From Pisolithus tinctorius (taxonomy: Eukaryota > Basidiomycota > Agaricomycetes > Boletales > Pisolithaceae), in contig JANFAH010000008.1 in assembly GCA_024663395.1 (NCBI GenBank), forward strand, positions 682,001 to 746,000: a stretch of DNA of 64,000 nucleotides, written 5' to 3'. Below are positions 1 to 10,169 of this stretch, piece after piece (the stretch's first letter is position 1; every line of letters starts with the position of its first letter). The notes beneath the pieces were generated by a model. It was given only the letters and a program-made list of their open reading frames with translations. It ran no database searches and was not told where the DNA came from. A program made the position numbers and the translations under genes.

Positions 1-473
1 CTGCCTTGCTTACGATGGGGGAGGTTGGAAAGGACTGAGAGGTGGGAGACATAGGAACAGCGCTGCCTTGTGCGGGAGGCTGGGCTGAGTACTTGCGCCT
101 CAGACACTCAACCTGAAAGCAGTTCACGGCTGAAATGGAATGCAAACGGATGCTAAGCATGTCAGAACTGAAATGCACAAAGAAAGACAGAGGATGGAGA
201 GGGAGACTTACAACCAAGGCGGACGGGGTCAGCCCTAACCCTTTGCACCTTATCTCTGACTCCTGGAAGAGCATCTACGAGGCGGACGAACAATCATGAG
301 TGAGAGAGACGGACGTATAACGACGAAAGCAGCTCACTGTCGCCCAGGAACCCGAGGGTAATGAGCTCTTGCTCGCTCAGATCGACGATCTCTGGGGGGA
401 AACGTTCAGCAATGGCAACGAAGAGGAACGACGGGAGCAGCGACTCGCTCTTGCTCCGATATTTGCGATCCAT
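1..473 (-). CDS. 5' part of an unrecognised gene, running off the left edge
   Basis: I do not recognise the family. On the minus strand an ATG at 473 follows GCCGCC and opens a hydrophobic, acidic N-terminus (MDRKYRSKSESLLPSF, then FPPEIVDLSEQELITLGF). Exon 1 (473-338) ends at a GTGAGC donor. A short exon (274-240) encodes NALPGVRDKVQR. A third exon (112-14) beg ins VECLRRKYSAQ, continues into a Ser/Pro/Thr-rich stretch, and ends at a GTAAGC donor just inside the window. Reading phases are compatible across both introns, which supports a real spliced gene. The EIVDLSEQELITLGF stretch followed by a basic helix is vaguely SAM-like, but I would not assign a function. The remainder lies outside the window. 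Confidence 0.5.
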
Positions 474-2369
474 GGCGGCAAAAGAAACAAAAAAACAAGT
501 AGTTCACGAGAGGTTGTAGTAAGAAAAGCGCAGGCAAGTAACTCGACGATGGGGATGAGTTGGGGGAAAGGATGGGAAAACGCAAAGAGCCCGCTGACTA
601 AGCGGGGGGAGCGCGTGCGAGGAGGCTAGGCACAATTCTGTCATCACAGTGACGGCCCATACCTGGGCGAATGAGATAGACAGCACTGTAAAAATTGACA
701 TGCCCGGATTTGAACGTCATGACGCCATGGTGGCAGCCGTCTGAGCGACTACAGACAGCAGCGATGCAGACGACTAGGTTCAGCTGCGGAGGTGTGGCAG
801 AGGTTGCGACGACTATTTGCAGCGGGAGTCTTGCCCCCATCACTCAGTTTCGCGACTGTCGTACTAAATATACTCGATGTCAGGAATACAAGTCCTGGGT
901 TCAGCGTCGGACGATAACCCAAAGGTACCTCCATGGGTCCTCTTGGCGCTCGGAGGCCACAAGGTCTGTCACCTGTTGAAACTGACATGCGACGACACCA
1001 TCCAATCCCAGTACAGACCCCCCCCCCCCCTCCTTGTCCTCACTACCCTCTCCCTCGCACATTTAGGAATAATCACTTCCACGCAACTCCTAGTAGATCT
1101 GTTCCTAGTCCACGCAACAGAGGCTTGTGTTTTTCACTTCGCTGTATTCCTCTACCCCCTCTCCCCTTTTGTCAGGTCGGAAGAGGCCGCTAAATTAATG
1201 GCAACGACCATTCCGAGGACCACGACCCGCCAAATACCGCTTCCAGCTTCACACGTACCGCCCCTTCATGACAGATCATTTTGTTTTCCCCATACGGACC
1301 CGTTGTTAGGTCAGATATGCAGATACAGGGTGCCGTGCATCCGGCCGTCTTCTCAAGAGCACGTTGCAGATGGGCAGGGAAAACGTAAACGGTTTTTGCT
1401 TCACAGACACCCTTCGGTCGTCGGTGCTCGAAGACAGCAGGGACAGTAAATGGGCTATGGTGGTGAAGGATGTCATGGTTTCTCTGGGATCACCCAAGCG
1501 TCCGTCGGTTATCGGGATATGAAGGGGTAAGATTGCCACCAATGTGACCCGAGATATTCAGGGGTATGGTCCTCGGAAATTGGCCACAGCCACGTGTCAA
1601 GGCGCCCGTCAGTGCCGTTGGTCCACCTGTAAAGGAGGGTGTGTCCACTACACCGATCTTGGAGCTGGCGAAGAGTCTTGGCGGTCTGTCTGTCTCACGA
1701 GGCAGTCACGAGCACGACCACATTCCAGAGGGATAAAGTAGCAACCGACGCTGGGAGAGACAGTACCATTCACAATCTCACAATTCGAGCCGAGAGTATT
1801 CTGGGGCCCGGATAAATTCCGCCTATTAACCCGTCTTCGTCTGCGTTTTTGGCGTACATAACCCCTCGGCCTTCCTCCCCCTCATATACACACGAGATAC
1901 CACTAGCCCTAGCATGGATGTGTCACCTGTCGTCAGATGCTCTCTATAGCATTGGTGTTCTGGGGCTGAGGTAGGGCTGCATGGTCCGATATTCGAAGGG
2001 TGGACTGAGAAGGGAGGATATAGCGAATGTAGACGGTTGGAGAACTGGACTACGGAGTGGGTTGGGGAGGAGGCGTTACCGAAGAAAGGCGGAGAAGCAT
2101 TGCGCCCGACAGAGGAGGATGAGGGATCGGAATTTTGGGAGCAAGCTGTCCCCCAAGTGCATCGATCCAACTTAGAATAGTTTGTGCTTGTGGTGATTTT
2201 TGACGTACCCATATACTCGTGATCGAACCCAACCCAAATCAATTACATAACTTCATTTCGGAAATGTATCTGTTGTATCGCAAGCACTGAAATTCGCAGT
2301 TTGAGCAGAGACGTTCGAACTCGGCCCTCGTCTGGCGACGCTGGAGAGGACAACTTGACGGGTTGTCGA
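474..2369. other. Intergenic region, no supported gene
   Basis: This lies between two divergently transcribed genes. It contains a run of eleven C at about 1019-1029 and a pyrimidine-rich stretch (about 1015-1175) on the plus strand. Open frames up to 190 codons (877-1449, plus) are compositionally odd, overlap frames on the other strand and match nothing I know. The parts next to 473 and 2370 presumably hold the two promoters. I see no RNA gene or mobile element. Confidence 0.4.
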
Positions 2370-4114
2370 ATGCCATCTCTCTGGGACACGACGTCGTTCC
2401 CAAGTGTAGTCCTCGCTGCAAGCCTGTCGCTGGCACTGCTCGCCTCCTTCCTGGTACCTGCATGGCGCATTCCCGAATTCACCCCTCGACAAATCATATA
2501 CGCTAAGAATGTGTTCCCACTTCTACTCGCACCATGGGCCAGCCCCCACGCCAATGCTATTAATACTCGGTCGTTAGCGCGTCTCGTCCAGATTGCACTG
2601 TCCCTGCGTCTCCCACAAACCGCAATATTACTGTGTTATGTCCACTGGATCACCATCGCTCTTGCGAGGACGCTCACCGGGTTTCTGCTCACTCGTAGTG
2701 TAGGATGGGCATACCCCCGATTGTTTAACCACTGGGCTCTCTACGAGACATCGAGTGGGATAGGACCTCCACTTGTGACCTATCTTCTTACTTCTGGGAC
2801 ACGACCAATCCTCGACTTGGTTCGAGGGTCGTTCATCAAGGGTTGTCATTGGGAGAACAGCTCACGCGGGGATGTTTTCCTGGTGGTATGTGTGTGTACG
2901 ATCCTATGCTGGCTAGACGGGGCCCCGTGGACATATGCAATGGCAACGTTGCTGTCTATTTCGTTGACGATCTGGAGAGCACTGTTTTCTTCCCCGTTGC
3001 GCGAAAGCTCGCATGTTCCTTTTGGTGGACTCGACCAACAGTATTCGAACAGCAGCTCTCCCCACCCGCGACGCCCTCGTACCACAGGCTTTCAGACCAG
3101 TTTATTGGTTTTGTTGGTTATACCCCTTCCATATATTGTCGGATTCCTCTTCAGTTTCGGCTACCATCCTATCCCTGATATTGCACCATCATCCAGTACC
3201 GGAATTGATCGTCCTGTTCTTGAAATCCTCATCCTGTCCTTCCCTCGTCCGAACGACGCAGGCGCCATCCCCGTCCTCTCTCGCACGATATCATCCTATT
3301 TGCCCTACGTCAACAACAGTAGTACAACATCACTGTCCGTGTTCACACATGCCCGGCAAGCGCACCACCCTTCGTTCGAGCTTGCGAAGAAAGAGTTTAG
3401 AGATACTCCCGTGGTGTTTTACACCGACCGGGATTTGCACCCAGACGACAGAGAGGGCCAGTATTTGCACGTTGCAGAGGCATTCAGGTGGGTATACGAA
3501 CGCCATCAGCGAGATGATGATACCTCTCCGAATCCTCCTGCAAAGCCAGCGGAGTGGGTCATGCTGGTCGAAGACGATTTCCCGTTATGCGGGGAATGGG
3601 GATGGAGTGGTATAGTTGGTGTAATGAGGATGCTGGAGAGCAAGCGAACGCCGTCAGCGTCCATGGGGAGATGGGGCGGGTTCGTAGGTACAGGTGGAAG
3701 GTGTGTCCTCATGCTCACCGGTCGTTTTCTGGTCATGGATATTGATATGTGAACGTCTTTCTAAGTGGTGTGATCATACATCGTTCGGTGCTGCCTATTC
3801 TCACCCACATTCTCCGGATCCATGCGTCCCTTCACTCCCCTCTACCACCAAATATCCCCCGACGTCCTCCAGACATCATCATCCAAGATTGCCTTCTCGG
3901 CATCGATCCTCTCTGCCCTGCGTATAATCCCCCCACGTCTAGTTCTAACAACGGCCGCAGTGGCAATCTGGTCATCACGTCGAGACTCGTCATGGACCAT
4001 GTTGGTAGCGACAAGAGCACCGCCGCCGGTCGCGTTTACAGTCCCGAAAAGTGGCGCTGTGGATGGCGCCATCCTTTCCACGGGCGTGAAGAGGTGGTGG
4101 TCGTTCCGGTGTAG
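2370..4114 (+). CDS. Polytopic membrane glycosyltransferase-like protein (PGAP4/TMEM246-like)
   Basis: Two exons, 2370-3700 and 3766-4114, joined by a GTGTGT..CTAAG intron, encode a protein of about 560 residues. I chose the ATG at 2370 because the open frame upstream has no ATG. The first 280 residues hold several hydrophobic segments (first at about residues 10-30), suggesting ER or Golgi membrane insertion. The soluble part carries acidic motifs typical of GT-A enzymes: YTDRDLHPDD and VEDDFPLCGEWGW. Across the splice it reads GTGGSGVIIHRS, and near the C-terminus EKWRCGWRHPF. This layout recalls PGAP4, the enzyme that adds a hexose to GPI anchors, and its fungal relatives. The substrate is inference. 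No frame damage is seen. Confidence 0.6.
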
Positions 4115-4654
4115 CTTTTGGACCCGGCAGGCGGCACACAACAGGCCAAGGAGCTTCCATTTGACTTCGCATATGTCTACCATCTAGTGATTTGCTTGGT
4201 CGATGTGCGGTTACTCGGTGCAGGTGTGTTCGTTGGGCTGGAGGCTGAGCTATCCGCTCAGTTCATGGTTTTGTGCTCCGAGGGATGTGGATTGGGAAGC
4301 CATAACAAACCTGAATCTACACTGGCAAAGGTGAGCACCATTGATCGACACTGAAAGTTGAGTGGGGATCGGATATAGGGAGTGGCTCTTGATGGTAGAA
4401 TCGTGTCGGTGCTGTACTATTTATTGGGTCGAGGAAACGTGTGCTATATGAATGTAACTGTGGTATGCGTGGGTGATGATGCGGGAAGGACCGGATAAGG
4501 CGAAGTTAGGCGCTAAAGAAGCGTCGCACGGAAGGAAACGACGAAATGCCCCTACTACGTACAACCTTGGTCTGTTTGACGGTTGCTCCATTCAACTCTC
4601 ACATCGCACTGCACCTCCATTTACCCCGAATATCTCGCCCAAACGAGGTTCCCG
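4115..4654. other. Intergenic region
   Basis: This gap lies between the glycosyltransferase-like gene and the E(z)-like gene. CpG density looks normal here, in contrast to the sequence after 5210. Open frames are short and unrecognised. It should hold the terminator of the first gene and the promoter of the second. Confidence 0.4.
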
Positions 4655-7508
4655 ATGCAATCTTCAGCATTCAACGTAGATCGCATCGAACCTGACTCTC
4701 CTACTCGCAGCACCGTTACCCCTGGTCCTCGTCTCCAACCAGACAAGAGGTATTCTGCAGCTGAACTACGCGACTTCGGAGTGAAAACCTACCGACAAGT
4801 TTGGCAAGAGTTCTATGAGTGGGAGCCTGGATACGCGTCCCATGTGCTGACGGATGTAAAAAATCAACCGCTCTTTCCGGTGAGGTCGCGGACTGCTCAG
4901 ATGGCGAGGAGCTTAGTCAAGAAAGTCGCCGATGGCGTCCCCTCGCCTGCCTTACTTAGCGAAAGTCATTCAGAGGCCTGCTCGGTTTCCTTCACTAAAC
5001 ACACCGCTTATGGTGCGACAACTGCCAAGGTGATGATTCCCACTGTTGTCCTAGATGCGACCCAATTTCCACCCCATGCTCCGTACGAATGTTGTGCGCC
5101 GGCATCCAGAAGTATTTTGGTCAGCGAGGGGGACCGTGACACTGCAAAGTTTTTACCATACGCGGATGAACCATCCTTTCCAGCGAAAACACACCTGGCA
5201 AAATTTGCACGCCTTGAGTGGGAGGAGAACTTTGATCCTGATTGTAAGATTCTCCATGTTTCTTCAGCTTGATGCTTGACTGCATACCCAATAGTGGAGA
5301 TGATTCAACTAGAAACTGCATGGAGGCTTCATGCAGTTGACAAGCTTTCTCTCAGTGACCTCAACAGGATGAATATTGTCAAAGGCATCCACACTTCCCA
5401 TAATTCAGGGCTTCTATGGGATAGTTGCCAAAGGTACTTTTGTTGTTGCACTTTAGGGAGATTAAGCTGTTTTATGTAAAATATAATTTGTCAAGGGACT
5501 TTCTGCACTGGCCAGGGGCTTCTCAGATCAATGCAAAAGATGGTCTACCAACAAGCCAGGCACCTCAGCAAGATGACTTGCATGGAAGGCTCACATCAAT
5601 GCTCAGGATTTTTTGTCCTATACTAAATTGCCTTTCCCCCATGTGCCATACACATGGTAGGTGGCATCTCTGATTACTAATTAGTCCATGCTTCTAGACT
5701 TTGCATTTAGCCTATCCCTTCTCTTCATATCTCCCTTCAAAAAAGCCTCAGATTACTGGAGAAAGCATGAGACTCTCTGAAGGAAACCCATGTGGAGAAA
5801 ATTGCTTCAGATTGGTGCCTGACATTGAGAGATATGCAGTAAGACTTTACCATGCCCAATATTCTTTAACTCTGCACATTCCCTCAGGAATCTCTTCCAC
5901 CACCAAGTGAAGTTGATCAAATGTCTTTAGCTGACAATCTTTCAGTCATACTTGGGATTGCCCCAGATCTGTTTCCCTGTCAATTAGCAACACTTTGCTT
6001 CAAGTCATGCAAGGAGGTGTGTCATACTATCTAGGTGCTGCTTCACTCACATTACCACTCACCTTACCTAGACTTTTGTCAAGCGATTACAACTTTTCCC
6101 AGATAACTCCATCCTACCACTTGATAGAGAATCTTCTGCTGCACTCTCCACAGATGGTGAGAGTGGTGCTGAAGGAGGAGTAATGCAGGGGAGGAAGAAG
6201 AAAAAGAGTAGGCCTTTGGTGCAGTATTGTATGTGTTCTTCCAATGGAATATTACACTATCTAACATTTTAGCAGTCAATGACCATTCACATGAAGATTT
6301 CCCTGTGTCAGTTTTCATTTTGTTTCCATTGCTCCATTTTCTGAGGAGTGGAGTACCCAGGCTTGATCCCTGTGCACACCCAGGCACATGTACAACTGCT
6401 GCCTGCAAGTGTTATTCCCACAAAATGCATTGCAACCCAGCTTGTAGGTGTGGTTTGTCATGTAAGTAACTCAAGCACCATATAAACTGAAATGGATATT
6501 TCATTCACACCTATATTCTCTTAGGTGTCAGACAATGGCCACCTTGTACATGCCAAAAGTGTGAAGACCACACCTGCTCTTGTGCAATGGGGAAAAGGGA
6601 GTGTATCCCAGGGCTTTGTGTAAGATGTGATGCTGGGTAAGCTTGGAAGTTCCCCATTCCAGACAAGTTCACATCTTAAAATTTATAACAGAGGTACAAA
6701 TATATAAATTCATTTCTCAGTCCTTTTCCAACTGGTTCTTATTTTTTACAGGTAGCAAGAAGGATCCATGTGCAAACACTAGAATGCAGAGACATGACAC
6801 TAAAGTAAGCAAAATATTTGGATGCCACACTTGCACCTATCATAACATGAATGATGATACCTCATAGCTTCTTGAGGTCAAAACTGGATCATATGGGCTT
6901 GGTGCATTTGCAGCAGAAGGCATGGCTGTTGATGCCTTTCTTGGCAGTAAGTCGCAATGTGGTACATGGTTTACCTCTCTGGTAGTAACTGCTAATGTAG
7001 CATATGTTGGCCACATTTTGTCCAACAATGCTGCTGAGAGTACAAGGTAAGTTGATCTGTCTATTAAGGGCCTTGGATAACTTTCCATAACTGGTTTTAG
7101 TGAAATTTTGGCACACAATGGTCGCAATTATCTATTTGAGTTCTCTGCTGATGCAGAAATCTTTGATGCAGCTCAGGTTGGGAACCTGACAAGGTACTTG
7201 AACCATCAAGGCAATGGAATGGACAATGTTGATGCAAGTTGTGAGTGAGATTGTTGCAGATGCAGACTGATTATTGATGCTTAAATGCAGCTATGCTTGT
7301 CAATGGGGAGCATCAGATTGGATTTTTTACAAGTAAGTTTTTTGATACCCAGCAACATGGATCATTTTGAGAAGAATACAATAGAAAGGAGTGTGAATGC
7401 TGGGAAGAGATGTTCTTGGATTATGGTCAGAACTACTGGATCCATCATGGTGGTAAAAAGGGCATGAGAGATGAAGATACTGCAGAGGATGGGACATCAG
7501 TTCAATGA
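4655..7508 (+). CDS. E(z)/EZH2-type SET histone methyltransferase-like gene (H3K27 class), one probable frameshift
   Basis: Fifteen exons can be traced with consistent phases: 4655-5243, 5295-5433, 5496-5656, 5711-5838, 5888-6016, 6072-6228, 6276-6306, 6361-6461, 6525-6636, 6756-6804, 6868-6946, 7001-7046, 7101-7240, 7291-7332, 7385-7508. Exons 8-9 form a Cys-rich CXC domain (DPCAHPGTC, CKCYSHKMHC, CSCAMGKREC). Exons 11-15 form a C-terminal SET domain: GSYGLGAFAAEG, then RYLNHQGNG, MLVNGEHQIGFF and FLDYGQNYW. CXC followed directly by a terminal SET is the E(z) arrangement; such enzymes methylate H3K27 in PRC2. In exon 15 the phase inherited from exon 14 reads KRSVNAGK and then needs one extra base to reach MFLDYG. 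A downstream donor inside exon 14 would restore the frame with a poorer match. Exons 2-15 are almost devoid of CpG while exon 1 is normal. It could be a divergent paralogue or a young pseudogene. Confidence 0.72.
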
Positions 7509-7757
7509 CTAGCAGGCCTTTATATGCATATGGCTTGGCTGGAGTTCACTCTGTAGGTTGGCAAGTCAATGTAGACAACATTGCTTGACATACTGTATCA
7601 ATCAAGAAAGCATTCAATTGACCAATGTATGCATTTTTTTTTCCAGTAATAGAACATTTGCATCTACATTGAGTCAAAGAGATCAGAGCCCTTTCCTGAC
7701 TCAGCATCAAGACTAGTCAACAATACCACCCAGCACAGGGGACATGAACTCAGAGAA
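5210..7757. other. CpG desert (3 CpG in about 2.5 kb)
   Basis: Counting directly, the only CG dinucleotides between 5210 and 7757 are near 6084, 6953 and 7123. The preceding 555 bp (exon 1 of the E(z)-like gene) contains around 40, and CpG is again common from 7758 onward. TG and CA are correspondingly frequent. This is the expected footprint of CpG methylation followed by deamination, a known fate of methylated repeats in basidiomycetes. The block covers all but the first exon of the gene, its introns and about 250 bp of 3' flank, so codon choice alone cannot explain it. Confidence 0.9.
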
Positions 7758-9741
7758 CGAGAACAACATCATAGTGATCCTGCTTGTTTGGAAATTGTTT
7801 GCAGATGTAGTTCAAGGCCACCATAGGCAGAGGTTCAAGTGTCATCACGACCTCGTGCATTACGGAGCAGTATCGTTCAAGGGCTTTCCTAGATTTTGGG
7901 ATGGTGCTTTCCAGGATCGCAGAGTAAGTTGCATCCAGAAGTTTCCCTCCTCTCATCCTCTCATCATAGCGCTCTTTCACAGTTGTTCCAGCTCTATTAG
8001 GCTTGATGTAATCGCAGGCCAGACGGGCCCATTCAAATAGACAGTCCGCCTTGCGGACAATCTTCTGCACTTCAGTGTCTCCGATGCTCGGAAGGTCGCC
8101 AAGTTGCTTAAAGACGTATAGCCGGATATCGCGCTCCATCCACTCCCTCGAAATATCATCCAAGGACGTTGCCTTCATATGTGGAATGGCACTCAACGCA
8201 CATTCGATATCAGGCAACGGGTGGGATGTCACGAAGACACGGAAGTTATTGGAGAGATTGCAGGCCTGAGATGCAAGCACCGACAGGATGTCTCCGGGAT
8301 CCTTCCGGACTTCATCCAGCACGTCGACCACACTTCCAATCATCGTACTCGACACCAGACGCAGTCTTGAGCGAATGGTCCTTTGCAGGCACATCAGCCA
8401 AAGCCCGCCGGAATGATGGGTCCCGGCCCGCCTGACCACGCGCGATGGTGGTAAATATCTTTTCCTCCCGACGCTCGGCCTGCCTATCACGAGCAAAGCA
8501 ACTGACAATCTCCGGAAGGATTTCTGTTCTAGTGCCGTCGAGACACTTCTTTGTTTTGTTGAGACCCGCGCCCCCCGTATAAGCCATGCCGTCGAGGTTG
8601 AGGCCTTGAGGTACGCAACGTGTACCGATCTGAGTGTCCCGAACCGCACGGTCTCGGTATTGTTGCATCAGCGTATCTAACGTCTTGGTGTGGCTATCGA
8701 TGGCGGCCTGCTTCTCAGAGATTATGTTCTTTCCCAATTTCGTCCCTAAGAGTGTGTCAAATTAGATTTCATAGTGAAAAGATGAAATCGACCTACAGAA
8801 GCTCTTGACCTCTGAGTAATCCTTGATGAACTGCATAGCATCACTTATGGCCGGCGCAATCTTCCCTCAAGTTTCTGAGTCGTGTCCTCTTCCAAAGAAA
8901 CCAGACTCCTCTATCACTATCGAAGAGGCCAAAAGCCTTGTTGACAAGGTCCGTTTGACTGATGAGAACCTAACGAGGATAAGGTAAGAAACGAGGAAAA
9001 TATACACGACTAGGAAACGTACCTGTGAAACCGCGGTCAAGACCCCCAGCGCAATCTGGGCGTAGGGGTGGACCAGCATACCCATGTCAGAGCTTGTGAG
9101 CGACAGGAATGTAAATTGCATACCTTTGCAACAGTGCTAACAATGGAATTAAAGGTTTTCAGAGGCTTTAGATATGTATCACTGATATTATGAATGCTTG
9201 TGACTACAGCGCCGGCCTTCTCGACACCATCGATGGCTGTCTGACCAATTCGTGGAATAGGCTTCATCTGATCCAGTGCCTGTTGAGCGGCATTGATTCC
9301 ACTACCTGCCGATGCTAGGTCTACGATGCATGTGGCGGGCGTGGCTTCTTCCGCTCTGCCGGCTGTCCTCTGTTCCTGTCCATAGGAATCGTAGTATATC
9401 GTGATAACGGGACGTGCGTACGCTCTGGGTCGGAATTGGCTGGGATTGACTACGTTGCTCCTTCACTCCTTCACCTGTACTTGTGCCAGCTGTCCCCGCC
9501 GTGACAGGACCTGTTCAATGACTTTTATTTGATCGACGAAACAAGTACTCCATCCGAACGAATACCTTCTGGAAACGTTTCCAGAGGGTCCAGTGTTTAA
9601 GGAGACGTGCAGAGGAAAACCCTGAGACGGTCCTTGTGACTGTTTTTCTGATTGATTAACTCGTTTCACTTCGCATGTCACTTGGAAGAATTGAAGCGTA
9701 CCGGAGGTTACCAGCAGGTGTAGAACGGGATGGCCTCTCAC
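7742..9741 (-). pseudogene. Remnant of a basidiomycete NLR/STAND protein (C2-like, NACHT), Walker A deleted
   Basis: Read on the minus strand, pieces in several frames match the fungal C2-like/NACHT protein family, cytoplasmic signal-transducing NTPases linked to self/non-self recognition. An N-terminal C2-like stretch (9741-9463) starts HPVLHLLVTS without an ATG. It is followed by the linker VHPYAQIALGVL (about 9070-9030), GKNIISEKQAAI, and CLDGTRTEILPEIV at about 8550. That stretch runs straight into SCFARDRQAERREEKIF, so the roughly 35 residues that normally carry the P-loop (GxxGxGKS) are missing. A frame change near 8350 leads to a degenerate Walker B (VVDVLDEV) and a helical part ending YICKQFPNKQDHYDV near 7750. 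The WD or ankyrin repeats expected at the C-terminus are absent. Clearly non-functional. Confidence 0.8.
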
Positions 9742-10169
9742 GCCCAGACAGACGACCTCTCCTTGCCATCGTGCAACGGGTTTACTTGGTGCATTTTGGG
9801 TTACATAAGTTAGACGGGTTAGACTTTAGAGGTTTGATGTTAGTAACTTCGCCCTCATCAGGGTCGTGTTGTGGACACGTCGCAGGAACCGTCATGCCAT
9901 TGATGTTTCGACGACGTCCTCATCGGATGCGGAGTCTATCCTCGTACCCCAACGCTGTAGCTGAGACCGCAAACAGTCTCACAATGTCAGTGGATCTGGG
10001 GAGGCCATTCGCCATTGCGACATCTAAAACCCCTGGGACTCTATGTACTGCACAAGTTTCACCCGCTATGAGTAAACTCAGTACTGTATCTTAACCTCGT
10101 AAAAAAACTACAGAGTGACAGCGTGATACACGTGAATCGTGAGGATACAACAAACAAACTTCCTTTCAT
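9742..10169. other. Intergenic region between NLR remnant and eEF1B-gamma
   Basis: The NLR remnant's open frame continues to about 9826 without an ATG. The rest should hold the 3' UTR of eEF1B-gamma. I see no further gene. Confidence 0.35.

Noticed and set aside
877..1449. 190-codon plus-strand open frame
   Set aside because: It crosses a C11 run, overlaps other frames on both strands, has no recognisable motif and no sensible splice context.
4655..7508. Interpretation of the E(z)-like region as a retrocopy or heavily decayed relic full of stops
   Set aside because: After placing introns, 14 splice pairs and their phases agree and the stops fall in introns; only one single-base break remains.
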